Shown one piece after another: positions 9,637 through 17,922 of a DNA stretch of 64,000 nucleotides. The DNA lies in the NCBI RefSeq assembly GCF_003367395.1, contig NZ_CP031417.1, positions 4,278,001 through 4,342,000 of the forward strand, read 5' to 3'. Each line of letters starts with the position of its first letter. The first letter of the stretch is position 1. The translations under genes and the position numbers were made by a program. The stretch comes from Pseudolabrys taiwanensis (GTDB taxonomy: Bacteria > Pseudomonadota > Alphaproteobacteria > Rhizobiales > Xanthobacteraceae). The notes beneath the pieces are model-generated. The model made no database searches. It saw only the letters and a program-made list of their open reading frames with translations, and was not told where the DNA came from.

Positions 9637-10406
9637 TGAGTATGAATGTGGTGACGCGGATCTTCTATCCGCTTTCCGGCCTCGTCGTCGTCGTCGCGGC
9701 CTGGGCGCTCGCGTGCTGGCTCGGGCGGTTGCCGACCGTGGTCTTGCCGACCCCGGACAAGGTCGTCGTTTCGTTCGTCGCCAATTTTCCGCTGCTGCTG
9801 AGCGAAAGCTGGGTGACCCTCAAGGAGACGCTATACGGCTTCGGTCTGGCACTGCTGCTCGGGCTGCCGATGGCTGTTGCGGTCGCCAATTCGCGCACGC
9901 TGAACCTGATGTTCTATCCCCTGCTGGTCGCCCTTCAGTCCGTGCCGAAGGTGGCGCTGGCGCCAATCGTGCTGGTCTGGCTCGGTCCCGACCTGGAGTC
10001 GAAACTGGCCATCGCCTGGCTCGTCGCCTTCTTCCCGATCATCGTCGATACGGCGGCCGGTCTGCGGGCGACGCCCAAGGAGTTGATCGAGCTTGCGCAC
10101 AGCCTCAAGGCCTCGCGCATGCAGATCCTGTTCAAAGTGCAATTTCCGGCGGCCCTGCCGTTCGTCCTCACCGGCGCGAAGGTCGCCATCACGCTCGCCG
10201 TCATCGGTGCCGTGATCGGCGAGTTCGTCGGCTCGAGCGAGGGCCTTGGCTTTCTGCTGCTGACGGCGACCTCGCAGCTCGATACCCCGCTCGCCTTCGC
10301 CGCGCTCTTTGCTCTCTCTATTCTCGGGCTTCTGGTTTATCTCCTGGTCGAGGGCGCTGAATGGCTGATCGCGCCCTGGCTGCCGCCGGCGGCCGAACGA
10401 CATTAG
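9633..10406 (+). CDS. ABC transporter permease (SsuC/TauC-like)
   Basis: A 257-residue inner-membrane protein with about six membrane segments and the EAA-type coupling loop around ELAHSLKASRMQILFKVQFPAALP. The start is GTG at 9633 (GTGA overlap with the ATPase stop) or ATG at 9636; both give coupled translation. Together with 8845 and 7556 it completes one NMT1/SsuA-type importer. Confidence 0.93.
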   Translation: MMSMNVVTRIFYPLSGLVVVVAAWALACWLGRLPTVVLPTPDKVVVSFVANFPLLLSESWVTLKETLYGFGLALLLGLPMAVAVANSRTLNLMFYPLLVALQSVPKVALAPIVLVWLGPDLESKLAIAWLVAFFPIIVDTAAGLRATPKELIELAHSLKASRMQILFKVQFPAALPFVLTGAKVAITLAVIGAVIGEFVGSSEGLGFLLLTATSQLDTPLAFAALFALSILGLLVYLLVEGAEWLIAPWLPPAAERH

Positions 10407-10416
10407 GGAGCAGTTG

Positions 10417-11196
10417 GTGAGCAAGAAGGTCACCAAGAAGAAAAAAGTTGGACGGCCGAAATCCGCGGGCCGGCCGGCGACGAAGAAGAAGTCTGTTCGC
10501 AGCGAGAAGCCCAAGGGCGAACGCGGCGGCTCGCTGGTGGCGCGCGCCTATGAGGAACTCAAGGAACGCATTATCACGGTGTATTTCCTGCCCGGGCAAT
10601 ATCTGAACGAGGGCGCGATTTGCGCGCTGCTCGGCCTCGGCCGCACCCCGGTGCACCAGGCGCTGCAGCGGCTGGAGATCGACGGCCTGGTCGAGATCAT
10701 GCCGCGCAAGGGCGTCATCGTGCTGCCCGACAGCATCGGCGAGATCATCAAGATTCTCGATTCGCGCATGGCGGTGGAGCCGGAGCTGGCGCGTCATGCC
10801 GCCGAGCGGGCCACGGCCGAGACCGCGGCGGAGCTGAAGGCGCTTGCCAGCGTGCAGAAGTCCGATCCGGACATCTCCGACATCGACGCTTTCACTACCA
10901 GCGATCGTGCCTTCCACCGCAAGATCTCTGACATGTCGGGCAACCAGGTGCTCAGCGACTTTGCGCGCAATCTGCACGAACGGTCCTGGCGCTACTGGTA
11001 TCTGCATCTATGGCAGACGCTGGATATCCAGGGCAGCAACCGTCAACACACCGCCATCGCGGAAGCGATCGCCAAGCGCAACGGCGACGCGGCCGCTGAC
11101 GCCATGCGCGAGCACATTTCGAGCCTGAAACAACGTCTGTCGCAAATCCAAAATGCGCGTGGCGGCGCCCGCGCCGATCGCCATCGTTCCGATTGA
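10417..11196 (+). CDS. GntR-family (FCD-type) transcriptional regulator with Lys-rich, AT-hook-like N-terminus
   Basis: A regulator of about 259 residues. Residues 1-35 are a Lys/Arg-rich tail with two GRP cores (VGRPKSAGRPATKKK), resembling an AT-hook; then a winged helix (LVARAYEELKERI, ICALLGLGRTPVHQALQRLE, GLVEIMPRKGVIV) and an all-helical FCD ligand-binding domain with metal-binding-type His residues (DRAFHRKI, RQHTAIAEAI, MREHISSL). GTG 10417 is chosen because AGGGAG (10405-10410) is 6 nt upstream; TTG 10414 is the alternative. It follows the importer genes and precedes the enzyme genes, so it probably controls this cluster in response to the substrate or an intermediate. Confidence 0.88.
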   Translation: MSKKVTKKKKVGRPKSAGRPATKKKSVRSEKPKGERGGSLVARAYEELKERIITVYFLPGQYLNEGAICALLGLGRTPVHQALQRLEIDGLVEIMPRKGVIVLPDSIGEIIKILDSRMAVEPELARHAAERATAETAAELKALASVQKSDPDISDIDAFTTSDRAFHRKISDMSGNQVLSDFARNLHERSWRYWYLHLWQTLDIQGSNRQHTAIAEAIAKRNGDAAADAMREHISSLKQRLSQIQNARGGARADRHRSD

Positions 11197-11209
11197 GGAG
11201 GAAAACACC

Positions 11210-11620
11210 GTGAGCACCCAGCCGCAGATGCCCGCCGGCATGCCTAGTCTCCAAGAGGTTCTGATCAAGAGCGACGAGCTGACCTGGCGTCCCAAGTCGC
11301 TGAAAGGCGTTTACGAGAAGGTGCTCTGGCGCGACGACGCGACCGGCGCCTCCATCTGCCTCATCAAGTTCGACAAAGGCACGAGCATTCCCGAGCCGCA
11401 TATGCACGCCTCGAACCAGTTCATGTTCGTGCTGAAGGGGCACTACGAGTACAAGCACAACGGTCTCGTGCTGCGCGACGGCTCGTTCTACTGGAACCCG
11501 AAGGGCAATGTGCATGGCCCGACGATCGCGCACGAAGAGACCATTGTCGTTGAGATCTATGACGGCCCGCATTATCCGATGCGGCCGAGCTGGTACGACA
11601 ACGACGAGGACGCGCGCTGA
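11210..11620 (+). CDS. Cupin-domain protein (small, possible ring-cleavage dioxygenase or isomerase)
   Basis: A 136-residue single-domain cupin. Metal ligands are likely in PEPHMHASNQFMFVLKG (HxH plus a distal residue) and GNVHGPT in the second motif. It starts at GTG 11210 behind GAGGAGG. Its stop overlaps the next start (TGATG at 11618-11622). Single-domain cupins of this size include dioxygenases such as 2,4'-dihydroxyacetophenone dioxygenase and simple binding proteins, so the reaction is not known; the operon suggests a catabolic step. Confidence 0.8.
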   Translation: MSTQPQMPAGMPSLQEVLIKSDELTWRPKSLKGVYEKVLWRDDATGASICLIKFDKGTSIPEPHMHASNQFMFVLKGHYEYKHNGLVLRDGSFYWNPKGNVHGPTIAHEETIVVEIYDGPHYPMRPSWYDNDEDAR

Positions 11621-12696
11621 TGGCCGAGGCCCGGGCTGACGCGCCGGTCGCCATCGACGCGGCGGAGCTCACAAAAGGCGTTGCCCGGATCCTGGCCGCG
11701 GCGGGCGTCGCGCTGGGCGATGCGGCTCTGGTCGCGGAGGACATCGTCGCCGCCGATCTTGAAGGCGTCGCCTCGCATGGCGTGATGCTGATCCCGATGT
11801 ATCTCGACCGTTTGCTCAAGGGGTCGATTTCCACGGCGTCCGCCGGAGAGGTGGTGTGGAATAAAGACGGTGCCATTGTCATCGATGCCGGCAATACGTT
11901 GGGTCAGCTCACCGCGCATCAAGCCGTCGATCTTGCGGTTACGCGCGCGCGTGACATCGGCCTCGCCGCAGTCGCCGTGCGAAATGCCTTTCACTTCGGC
12001 ACGGCCGGTCGCTACGCGCGGCTGATCGCGGATCAAGGCTGCATCGGCATGGTGATGTCCAACACGCGGCCGCTGATGCCGGCGCCGGGCGGCGCGGAAG
12101 CTCTGGTCGGCAACAATCCGCTGGCGATCGCGCTGCCGACCAAAGGGCCATTTCATGCCGAGACCGACTTTGCGTTGAGCGCAACGGCGATGGGCAAGAT
12201 CCGCCTCGCTGCCGCGGCCGGCAAATCAATTCCGGAGGGATGGGCGGCGGACAACGAAGGTCGTGCGACGACCGATCCCAATGCGGCGATCAAGGGCATG
12301 CTGCTGCCGGCGGCTGGGCCGAAAGGCTTCGGTCTTGCCTTCATGATCGACATGCTGTGTGGCGGTCTATCCGACGGTGCCATCGGCCCGGAAGTGCGTC
12401 CGCTCTACGGCGATCCGGCGCAGCCTTACCGCTGCAGCCATTTGTTTCTCGCCATCGATGTCGGCCACTTTCCGGCGGGCGCCTTTGCCGACCGGACTGC
12501 CGGACAGATCGCGCGCGTCTCCGCCTCCAAACGCGCGCCTGGCGTCGACCAAGTTTATGCCCCGGGCGAGCTCGCATATCACGCGCGCGAAAAGAGCGCC
12601 GGCAGGTGCCAGCTCGGCCCCGAGACCGTCCGCAGCTTGATCGACGCGGGCGCCAAGGTCGGCGTCGACCTCAACGCAATGTTCACGGCCAGTTAA
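11620..12696 (+). CDS. Malate/L-lactate/ureidoglycolate dehydrogenase family (Ldh_2) NAD(P)-dependent oxidoreductase
   Basis: A 358-residue enzyme of the Ldh_2 family, which has its own non-Rossmann NAD-binding fold. Diagnostic stretches are DLEGVASHGVMLIPMYLDRL (catalytic His), AVRNAFHFGTAGRYA, GMVMSNTRPLMPAPGG, VGNNPLAIALP and GPKGFGLAFMIDMLCGGLS. Members interconvert 2-hydroxy and 2-oxo acids, including ureidoglycolate to oxalurate and 2,3-diketogulonate reduction. In this operon it could oxidise or reduce a ring-fission hydroxyacid. The start overlaps the preceding cupin stop by 1 bp. Confidence 0.9.
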   Translation: MAEARADAPVAIDAAELTKGVARILAAAGVALGDAALVAEDIVAADLEGVASHGVMLIPMYLDRLLKGSISTASAGEVVWNKDGAIVIDAGNTLGQLTAHQAVDLAVTRARDIGLAAVAVRNAFHFGTAGRYARLIADQGCIGMVMSNTRPLMPAPGGAEALVGNNPLAIALPTKGPFHAETDFALSATAMGKIRLAAAAGKSIPEGWAADNEGRATTDPNAAIKGMLLPAAGPKGFGLAFMIDMLCGGLSDGAIGPEVRPLYGDPAQPYRCSHLFLAIDVGHFPAGAFADRTAGQIARVSASKRAPGVDQVYAPGELAYHAREKSAGRCQLGPETVRSLIDAGAKVGVDLNAMFTAS

Positions 12697-12706
12697 GGAG
12701 AGAACC

Positions 12707-13105
12707 ATGAAGCAACAAATCACAAGCGACAAGCTCCGCCAGCCGAACGGCCACTTCTCGCAGGCGACCGTCATCGAGGCGCGGGGCAAGCTCGTGTTCA
12801 TCTCCGGCATGACGGCGCGCAAGCCCGACGGCACCATCGCGGGCATCGGCGACATCACCGAGCAGACGCGCCAGGTGTGCGAAAACGTCAAGGCGGCGGT
12901 GGAAGCGGCAGGCGGCACGCTGGACGATATCGTCCGCGTCGACGTCTATGTACGCAACATGGAGCACTTCGAGAAGATCCACGCTGTGCGTCGCGAATAC
13001 TTCAAGCCGCCGCTGCCGGCCTCGACCATGGTCGAGATCACGAAGATGACGTCGCCGGACTATCTCATCGAGATCAACGCTATCGCCGTGCTGCCCAACG
13101 CCTGA
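12707..13105 (+). CDS. Rid-family (YjgF/YER057c/UK114) protein lacking the canonical Arg105 and Glu120
   Basis: A 132-residue Rid protein with the normal core (VFISGMTARKPDG, QTRQVCENVKAAVEAAGGTLDDIVRVDVYV). At the place of the RidA catalytic Arg105 (PARSxVEV in RidA) it reads PASTMVEI, and where RidA has EIEAIA it reads EINAIA. Loss of that Arg marks the specialised Rid4-7-type groups rather than the general imine deaminase. Related proteins in aromatic operons act, for example, as 2-aminomuconate deaminase. AAGGAGAG precedes the start. It shares an operon with an ACMSD-like amidohydrolase, which fits an amino-muconate-type route, but this is inference. Confidence 0.9.
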   Translation: MKQQITSDKLRQPNGHFSQATVIEARGKLVFISGMTARKPDGTIAGIGDITEQTRQVCENVKAAVEAAGGTLDDIVRVDVYVRNMEHFEKIHAVRREYFKPPLPASTMVEITKMTSPDYLIEINAIAVLPNA

Positions 13106-13121
13106 CACGCGGACTGCGACG

Positions 13122-13862
13122 ATGAAGGCGCATTTCGACGCAAAAGATGATGTGATCGTCGTCACCGGCGGGGCGAACGGCATCGGCCGCGCCTTGGCGA
13201 AGGCCGTTGCCGCGGCCGGCGCGCGCGTTGTCGTATTCGATCGCGACCGGGCGGCAATGGACTCGCTGGCGCGCGAGGCGCCGTCGGTTTCCGCGCGCGA
13301 CCTCGACGTCAGCGACCGCGCGGCCGTAATGGACGCCTTCGCGGCGATCGAGAAGGAGTACGGCGGCATCGACGGTCTCGTCTGCGCCGCCGCGATCCAG
13401 CCGCGCACGCGGGTCGATGCGATGGACCCGGCCGAGTGGCAGCGCGTGCTGAACATCAACCTCAACGGCGTCGTCTGGTGTTATCAGGCGGTGATCGGCG
13501 GCATGATCAAGCGCCGTCGTGGCAGCATCGTCGCCTTCTCTTCGGGGCTCGCCCATCAGGGTTGGCCGGAAGCGTCGGCCTATGCCGCGACAAAGGGGGC
13601 GATGATCGCCTTCGCCAAGAGCGCGGCGAAGGAAGTGGCGACGCATCGGGTGCGCTTCAATCTTATCGCGCCGGGCGTCATCGATACGCCGCAGTACCGC
13701 GCCGCCAATGCGGGTCCGGACGACGCGAGTTGGCGCAATTCGATCGGCGTCGGCGCGCCGGAGGATGTCGTCGGCCCGCTGATGTTCCTGCTGTCGGATG
13801 CGGCGACAATGACGGCGTCGCTCGTCAGTCGCGACTTCGCTTATCCGGCGCGTGAGGATTGA
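13122..13862 (+). CDS. Short-chain dehydrogenase/reductase (SDR)
   Basis: A 246-residue classical SDR. The cofactor motif is TGGANGIGRA (TGxxxGxG), an acidic residue closes the second strand (VVVFDRDR), which suggests NAD(H) preference, and the active site is Ser in FSSGLAHQG with YAATK (Tyr-x3-Lys). The usual NAG/NNAG region reads CAAAIQP, a departure from consensus. It lies between the Rid protein and the flavin monooxygenase in the same operon and probably oxidises a diol or alcohol intermediate. Confidence 0.9.
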   Translation: MKAHFDAKDDVIVVTGGANGIGRALAKAVAAAGARVVVFDRDRAAMDSLAREAPSVSARDLDVSDRAAVMDAFAAIEKEYGGIDGLVCAAAIQPRTRVDAMDPAEWQRVLNINLNGVVWCYQAVIGGMIKRRRGSIVAFSSGLAHQGWPEASAYAATKGAMIAFAKSAAKEVATHRVRFNLIAPGVIDTPQYRAANAGPDDASWRNSIGVGAPEDVVGPLMFLLSDAATMTASLVSRDFAYPARED

Positions 13863-13875
13863 AGAGGGCCGTGGC

Positions 13876-15426
13876 ATGAAGCCGATCATTGTCGTCGGTG
13901 CGGGTCCGGTCGGTCTGACCACGGCGCTGGGGCTCGATTTCTACGGCCTGCCGTTCCGGCTTTTCGAAGAAGACGAGACGCTGTCGCTCGACACCAAGGC
14001 GGGCACGATCCTGACGCGGACGCTCGAAGCCTTCCGCCGTTACGGCGTGGCGGACGACGTGCTCGCCAAGGCGTTGCGCGTCGACGAGATCGGCGGTCTC
14101 GATCGCGCGACCAATACGCCGACCTCGTCGGTGCGCACCGAGGTGCTGGTCGACGACACGCGCTATCCCTTCGTCATCAACCTGCCGCAGCATCATCTCG
14201 AGCCGGTGCTGCGCGAGCGCCTCGAGGCGCGGCGCCCGGGGGCGTTGCATCTCAAGCACCGGCTGACGTCGTTTCGCCAGACGGCCGATGGCGTCATCGC
14301 GACGTTCGACACGCCCGAGGGGCCGCGCGAGGTCGAAGGCTCCTACCTGCTGGCCTGCGACGGCGGGCGCAGCACGGTGCGCACGCAGCTCGACATTCCG
14401 GTCGAGGGCGTGTCGCACGACGTGCGCTACATGCTGGTCGATCTCAAGGTCGATCTCGATATCGCCAATCCGCGGGATTATCCCTATCTCGCTTACTTCT
14501 CCGATCCGCAGGAGTGGATGATCCTGGTGCGCCAGCCGCATTGCTGGCGCTTCCTGTTTCCGCTGCCGCCGGACGCGGAGCCGCCGACCAACGATGCCTT
14601 CGGTGAGAAAGTACGCCGCTTCATCGGCGACGTCGACAAGCTCGAGGTCATCAACACCGTCGTCTACCGCGTGCATCATCGCATCGCCGCCGAGTGGCGG
14701 CGCGACCGCGTGTTCCTGATGGGCGACGCCGCGCATCTCATCACGCCGATGTGGGCGCTCGGGCTCAATACCGGCATCCTCGACGCGATCAGTCTGCCGT
14801 GGCGGCTCGCCTGGGTGGCGCGCGGCTGGGCAACGGACGCGCTGCTCGACGGTTATGCGCGCGAGCAGCGGCCGCTGGCCGTCAACGGTTCGGGCGAGAT
14901 GGCCGAGCAGGCGCGCAAATACATGAGCGGCGAGGGCGACGTGTCGGCCGTCATGTCGGGCAGCGACTGGGGGCTTGCGGCGACGCGCACCTTGCTCGGC
15001 GTCCGCCTCGGCGTCGACGACAGCGCGCAGTGGTCGATGGTGAAGATGGGCAAGGAGCCGCTTCAGGTCGGCGACCGCATGCCGGACGTCGACCTGCACG
15101 GCCCGGACGGCAGACCGCACCGGCTGCACGATCTCGTCGACGACAATTTCCTCGCGCTCTACTTCACCGACGCGCGGCGGCAGCCGGCCGTGCCGAAGGC
15201 ATCGCTGCCGGGCCTCAAACACTACATCGTATCGCGTTGGGACGCGCCGCTCGACTCCGGCCTGCGCGACCGCGCGCTGCTCGACGTCGGTGGGCGGCTG
15301 TTCAAGCGCATCGGCTGCCCGCCCGACACCTTGGTGCTGGTGCGGCCGGACGATCACATCGCCGCGATGATGCCGATCAAGCAGGGCCTCGCCGAGGATC
15401 TCTACCGGCGCATCGTCGGACAATAG
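13876..15426 (+). CDS. Class A FAD-dependent monooxygenase (phenol hydroxylase / MhpA-type)
   Basis: A 516-residue flavoprotein hydroxylase: GxGxxG at VGAGPVGLTTALGLDFYG, the DG motif at LLACDGGRSTVRTQL, the GD motif at VFLMGDAAHLITPMWALGLNTG, and a C-terminal thioredoxin-like dimerisation domain (about 390-510, DGRPHRLHDLVDDNF). ATG 13876 has GAGGG 7 nt upstream, so the longer frame from 13852 is rejected. Family members hydroxylate phenols, hydroxyphenylpropionates or hydroxypyridines with NAD(P)H and oxygen. It is probably the ring-activating enzyme of this operon. Confidence 0.92.
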   Translation: MKPIIVVGAGPVGLTTALGLDFYGLPFRLFEEDETLSLDTKAGTILTRTLEAFRRYGVADDVLAKALRVDEIGGLDRATNTPTSSVRTEVLVDDTRYPFVINLPQHHLEPVLRERLEARRPGALHLKHRLTSFRQTADGVIATFDTPEGPREVEGSYLLACDGGRSTVRTQLDIPVEGVSHDVRYMLVDLKVDLDIANPRDYPYLAYFSDPQEWMILVRQPHCWRFLFPLPPDAEPPTNDAFGEKVRRFIGDVDKLEVINTVVYRVHHRIAAEWRRDRVFLMGDAAHLITPMWALGLNTGILDAISLPWRLAWVARGWATDALLDGYAREQRPLAVNGSGEMAEQARKYMSGEGDVSAVMSGSDWGLAATRTLLGVRLGVDDSAQWSMVKMGKEPLQVGDRMPDVDLHGPDGRPHRLHDLVDDNFLALYFTDARRQPAVPKASLPGLKHYIVSRWDAPLDSGLRDRALLDVGGRLFKRIGCPPDTLVLVRPDDHIAAMMPIKQGLAEDLYRRIVGQ

Positions 15427-15436
15427 GAAGAGCGCC

Positions 15437-16390
15437 GTGCAGCCGATCAAGCTCGACATTCACACGCATCTGGTGCCGGTCGACGCGGCGGCGCTCGCCG
15501 GCATCGACGGCGTATCCTGGGATGCGGCCGCCGGCGCGATGACGGTCGACGGCCACACGCTCGGCATGAAGCCGCTCTATGCGCCGGACAAACTGATCGC
15601 CTGGCTCGACGCGAATGCCATCGGCGCCGCATGGATTTCGGCGCCGCCACCGCTTTATCGCCAGCACCTGTCCGAAAGCGCCGCCGCCGCGTGGTGCGAC
15701 TATGTCAATCGCGGTCTCGCCGATATCGCGCAGCGCCACGCGAACCGCCTGACGGCCCTGCCGCATCTGCCGATCGAACATCCGGCGCTCGCCGCCGACA
15801 TCGCGGCCCGGGCCATCGCCGCGGGTCGTCACCGCTTCAGCGCGCCATCCGGCGGACCGGGCCGCATGCTTTCGGACGCCGCCTATACGCCATTGTGGCA
15901 GGCACTCGATAAGGCAAACGCCTTCGTTCTCTTCCATCCGGGCGAGAACGACGATGCGCGGCTGACGCCGTTCTATCTCACCAACCTGCTCGGCAATCCG
16001 TACGAGACGACCGTCGCCATCGCCCACATCGTGTTCGGCGGCATCGCCGAGCGATATCCCAACATCAAGTTCTGCTTCGCCCACGGCGGCGGTGCAGCGG
16101 CGATGCTCGCCGGACGTTTCGAACGGGCGTTTCATACGGATCGCCCCGGCGTCGATAAGTCGCTGGAGCCGCCGCGCGTGGCCCTGCAGCGCCTGTGGGT
16201 CGATTGCATTACCCACGAACGTGGCGCTTTGCACCTGGCGGCAAGCATCTTCGGCAAGAAGCACGTCGTGTTCGGCTCCGATTGGCCGTTCCCGATGGGC
16301 GTCATTGAACCACAGGCGCAGCTTGCCTGGCTCGAAGGCGACGAACGCAAGCGCGTCGTCGAGGACAATCTGACGGCGCTGAGCGCCTGA
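15437..16390 (+). CDS. Amidohydrolase_2 family metal-dependent hydrolase/decarboxylase (ACMSD-like)
   Basis: A 317-residue TIM-barrel enzyme. The metal ligands are visible as LDIHTHLVP (HxH), VLFHPGEND (His), FCFAHGGGAAAML (His) and VVFGSDWPFPMG (Asp). This order is that of the ACMSD/gamma-resorcylate decarboxylase/o-pyrocatechuate decarboxylase subfamily, which carries out non-oxidative decarboxylations or hydrolyses of ring-fission products. Start GTG 15437 follows AGGAAG. With the monooxygenase, Rid protein and cupins it suggests degradation of an aromatic or heteroaromatic carboxylate. Confidence 0.88.
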   Translation: MQPIKLDIHTHLVPVDAAALAGIDGVSWDAAAGAMTVDGHTLGMKPLYAPDKLIAWLDANAIGAAWISAPPPLYRQHLSESAAAAWCDYVNRGLADIAQRHANRLTALPHLPIEHPALAADIAARAIAAGRHRFSAPSGGPGRMLSDAAYTPLWQALDKANAFVLFHPGENDDARLTPFYLTNLLGNPYETTVAIAHIVFGGIAERYPNIKFCFAHGGGAAAMLAGRFERAFHTDRPGVDKSLEPPRVALQRLWVDCITHERGALHLAASIFGKKHVVFGSDWPFPMGVIEPQAQLAWLEGDERKRVVEDNLTALSA

Positions 16391-16411
16391 AACAACCTGC
16401 GGAGTTGAGGT

Positions 16412-16750
16412 ATGGCTGACGACACCTTCGATCCTTCGGCTCCGCTCGGGCCGATCGGCGACGAAATCATCTTCGAAAACGAGTATGTGCGCGTCTGGGG
16501 CCTCAATCTCGACCCAGGCGATCGCCAGCCTTGGCATCGCCATGACCTGCCTTACATCGTGATCCCGCTGACGGACGGCGACAACGAGATGCATTTTTCC
16601 GATGGTCGCCGCAAGCCGACGCAGGAAAAGCCGGGCATGGCGCTGTGGCGCGAACCGGGCATTCCACACGAGCTGATCAACCGCAGCGGGTGGACATATC
16701 GGAATATCCTGGTCGAGGTGAAAGTGCCGTTCGCCAAGGCGGCGCCATAG
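16412..16750 (+). CDS. Second small cupin protein
   Basis: A 112-residue single-domain cupin with PWHRHDLPYIVIPLTDGDNEM (HxH) and a second motif around GIPHELINRSG. It is unlike the first cupin (11210) in sequence. Last structural gene of the putative operon before the LysR gene. Function unknown; candidates are a dioxygenase, a tautomerase-like isomerase or a binding protein. Confidence 0.8.
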   Translation: MADDTFDPSAPLGPIGDEIIFENEYVRVWGLNLDPGDRQPWHRHDLPYIVIPLTDGDNEMHFSDGRRKPTQEKPGMALWREPGIPHELINRSGWTYRNILVEVKVPFAKAAP

Positions 16751-16774
16751 CGCCGGCGCGAACATTCTCATAAG

Positions 16775-16808
16775 CTGATCCCTTGCGCGTCCGCCGTCGG
16801 GGGATCAG
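16775..16808 (+). promoter_or_regulatory. Inverted repeat CTGATCCC/GGGATCAG before the LysR start
   Basis: Perfect 8-bp arms at 16775-16782 and 16801-16808 flank 18 bp and end 3 bp before the TTG start at 16812. It may be an autoregulatory operator or an RNA hairpin that covers the weak ribosome binding site. Confidence 0.35.
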
Positions 16809-16811
16809 GGC

Positions 16812-17723
16812 TTGGAATTCCGGCAAATCCGTTATGCCTTGGCCGTCGCCAAGTTGCGCAGCTTCACCAAGGCGGCCGAACGCCTGAACATCTCGCAGTC
16901 GGCCGTCAGTGAGCAGGTGAAGCTGCTCGAGGAGGAGGCCGGCTTTCCGCTGTTCAAGCGCGGGCCGCGCGGCATCGACGTCACCGAGCGCGGCCGCACG
17001 TTCCTCTACGAAGCGGAACGTATCGCTAGCGATCTCCTGAGCCTGAGCGACACCGCGCGGCGCCTGCGCGGCGCGCTGCTCGACACCTTCACCATTGGCA
17101 TGGGCTCCGGCACGGCGCAGATCTTCATGCCGCGCCTCTTCAATAATCTCGAAGAGACGATGCCAGGCGCTCGGCTCGAGATCGTCACCGCGCCGACGAA
17201 AAGCATCTTCAACGAACTGCATGAGGAGCGGATCGACGCCGGCATCGCCATCGAATCCGAACCGGATCGTGTGCCTGCCGGCCTCGTTTTCGACCGGCTG
17301 ACCGAAGTCGAGATGGCGCTGATCGTGCATCCGAAGCATGCGCTCGCGCGCTCGCGCCAGCCGATCGATATCGGCGGCCTGGTGGCCGAGCCGATCATCA
17401 TGAACGAGCTTTCGGTCGGCTACGGTCAGGTCGTGCTGTCGCTGTTCACCGATCTCGGCATTCGTCCGAACATCCTCGCCATTGTCGACAACATCGACAC
17501 GATGAAGGCCATCGTGCAGTCCGGCAAAGGCATTGCCATCGTGCCGCGGGCCTGCGCGGCGAACGAAGCGGCGCTCGGCGTGCTGAAGGTGATGTCGATC
17601 ACACCGGCGCGCAGCGTTGCGCTGTCGTTGTTCCGAAGGCGGCAGCCGCTTTCGCGCCGCAAGGAAGGCTATCTGAACGCCTTGCGTGACGCGCTCAAGG
17701 ACGAGCCGTCGAAGGCGAAGTAG
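16812..17723 (+). CDS. LysR-family transcriptional regulator
   Basis: A 303-residue LTTR beginning with TTG (reads MEFRQIRYALAVAK). The winged helix is at residues 1-60 (RSFTKAAERLNISQSAVSEQVKLLEEEAGFPLFKRGPRG), followed by the linker helix and a periplasmic-binding-like effector domain (about 90-290). The start site has only a weak GGGGATCAGGG upstream and a TTG codon, which suggests low expression. It lies between the monooxygenase cluster and the hydantoinase operon and is the natural candidate to bind the T-N11-A palindrome at 17860-17880. Confidence 0.92.
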   Translation: MEFRQIRYALAVAKLRSFTKAAERLNISQSAVSEQVKLLEEEAGFPLFKRGPRGIDVTERGRTFLYEAERIASDLLSLSDTARRLRGALLDTFTIGMGSGTAQIFMPRLFNNLEETMPGARLEIVTAPTKSIFNELHEERIDAGIAIESEPDRVPAGLVFDRLTEVEMALIVHPKHALARSRQPIDIGGLVAEPIIMNELSVGYGQVVLSLFTDLGIRPNILAIVDNIDTMKAIVQSGKGIAIVPRACAANEAALGVLKVMSITPARSVALSLFRRRQPLSRRKEGYLNALRDALKDEPSKAK

Positions 17724-17859
17724 CTTAGTCCGCTCATTCCCGCGTACCGCGAATCCGCGCGAGCTTGAGCGTCAGCGTATTCGGCGCTGGGTCTCCGCTT
17801 CCGCGGGAGGAGGGGCCGGTTCTGTCTAAACGGAATACGTTCTGACGGGGCGGCCGGCC

Positions 17860-17880
17860 GCTATCGGAAAATCCGATAGC
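17860..17880 (+). promoter_or_regulatory. Palindromic LysR-type binding site (T-N11-A)
   Basis: A perfect inverted repeat, GCTATCGGA / TCCGATAGC around AAA. Its core fits the LTTR box T-N11-A. The centre (17870) is 65 bp before the A of the hyuA-like ATG at 17935. LTTR recognition sites are classically centred near -65, so if transcription begins at the ATG the geometry is exact. Confidence 0.6.
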
Positions 17881-17922
17881 CATATCGTCATTCAGTCTTG
17901 GACTTGTCGCGCAGCGGCTGTC

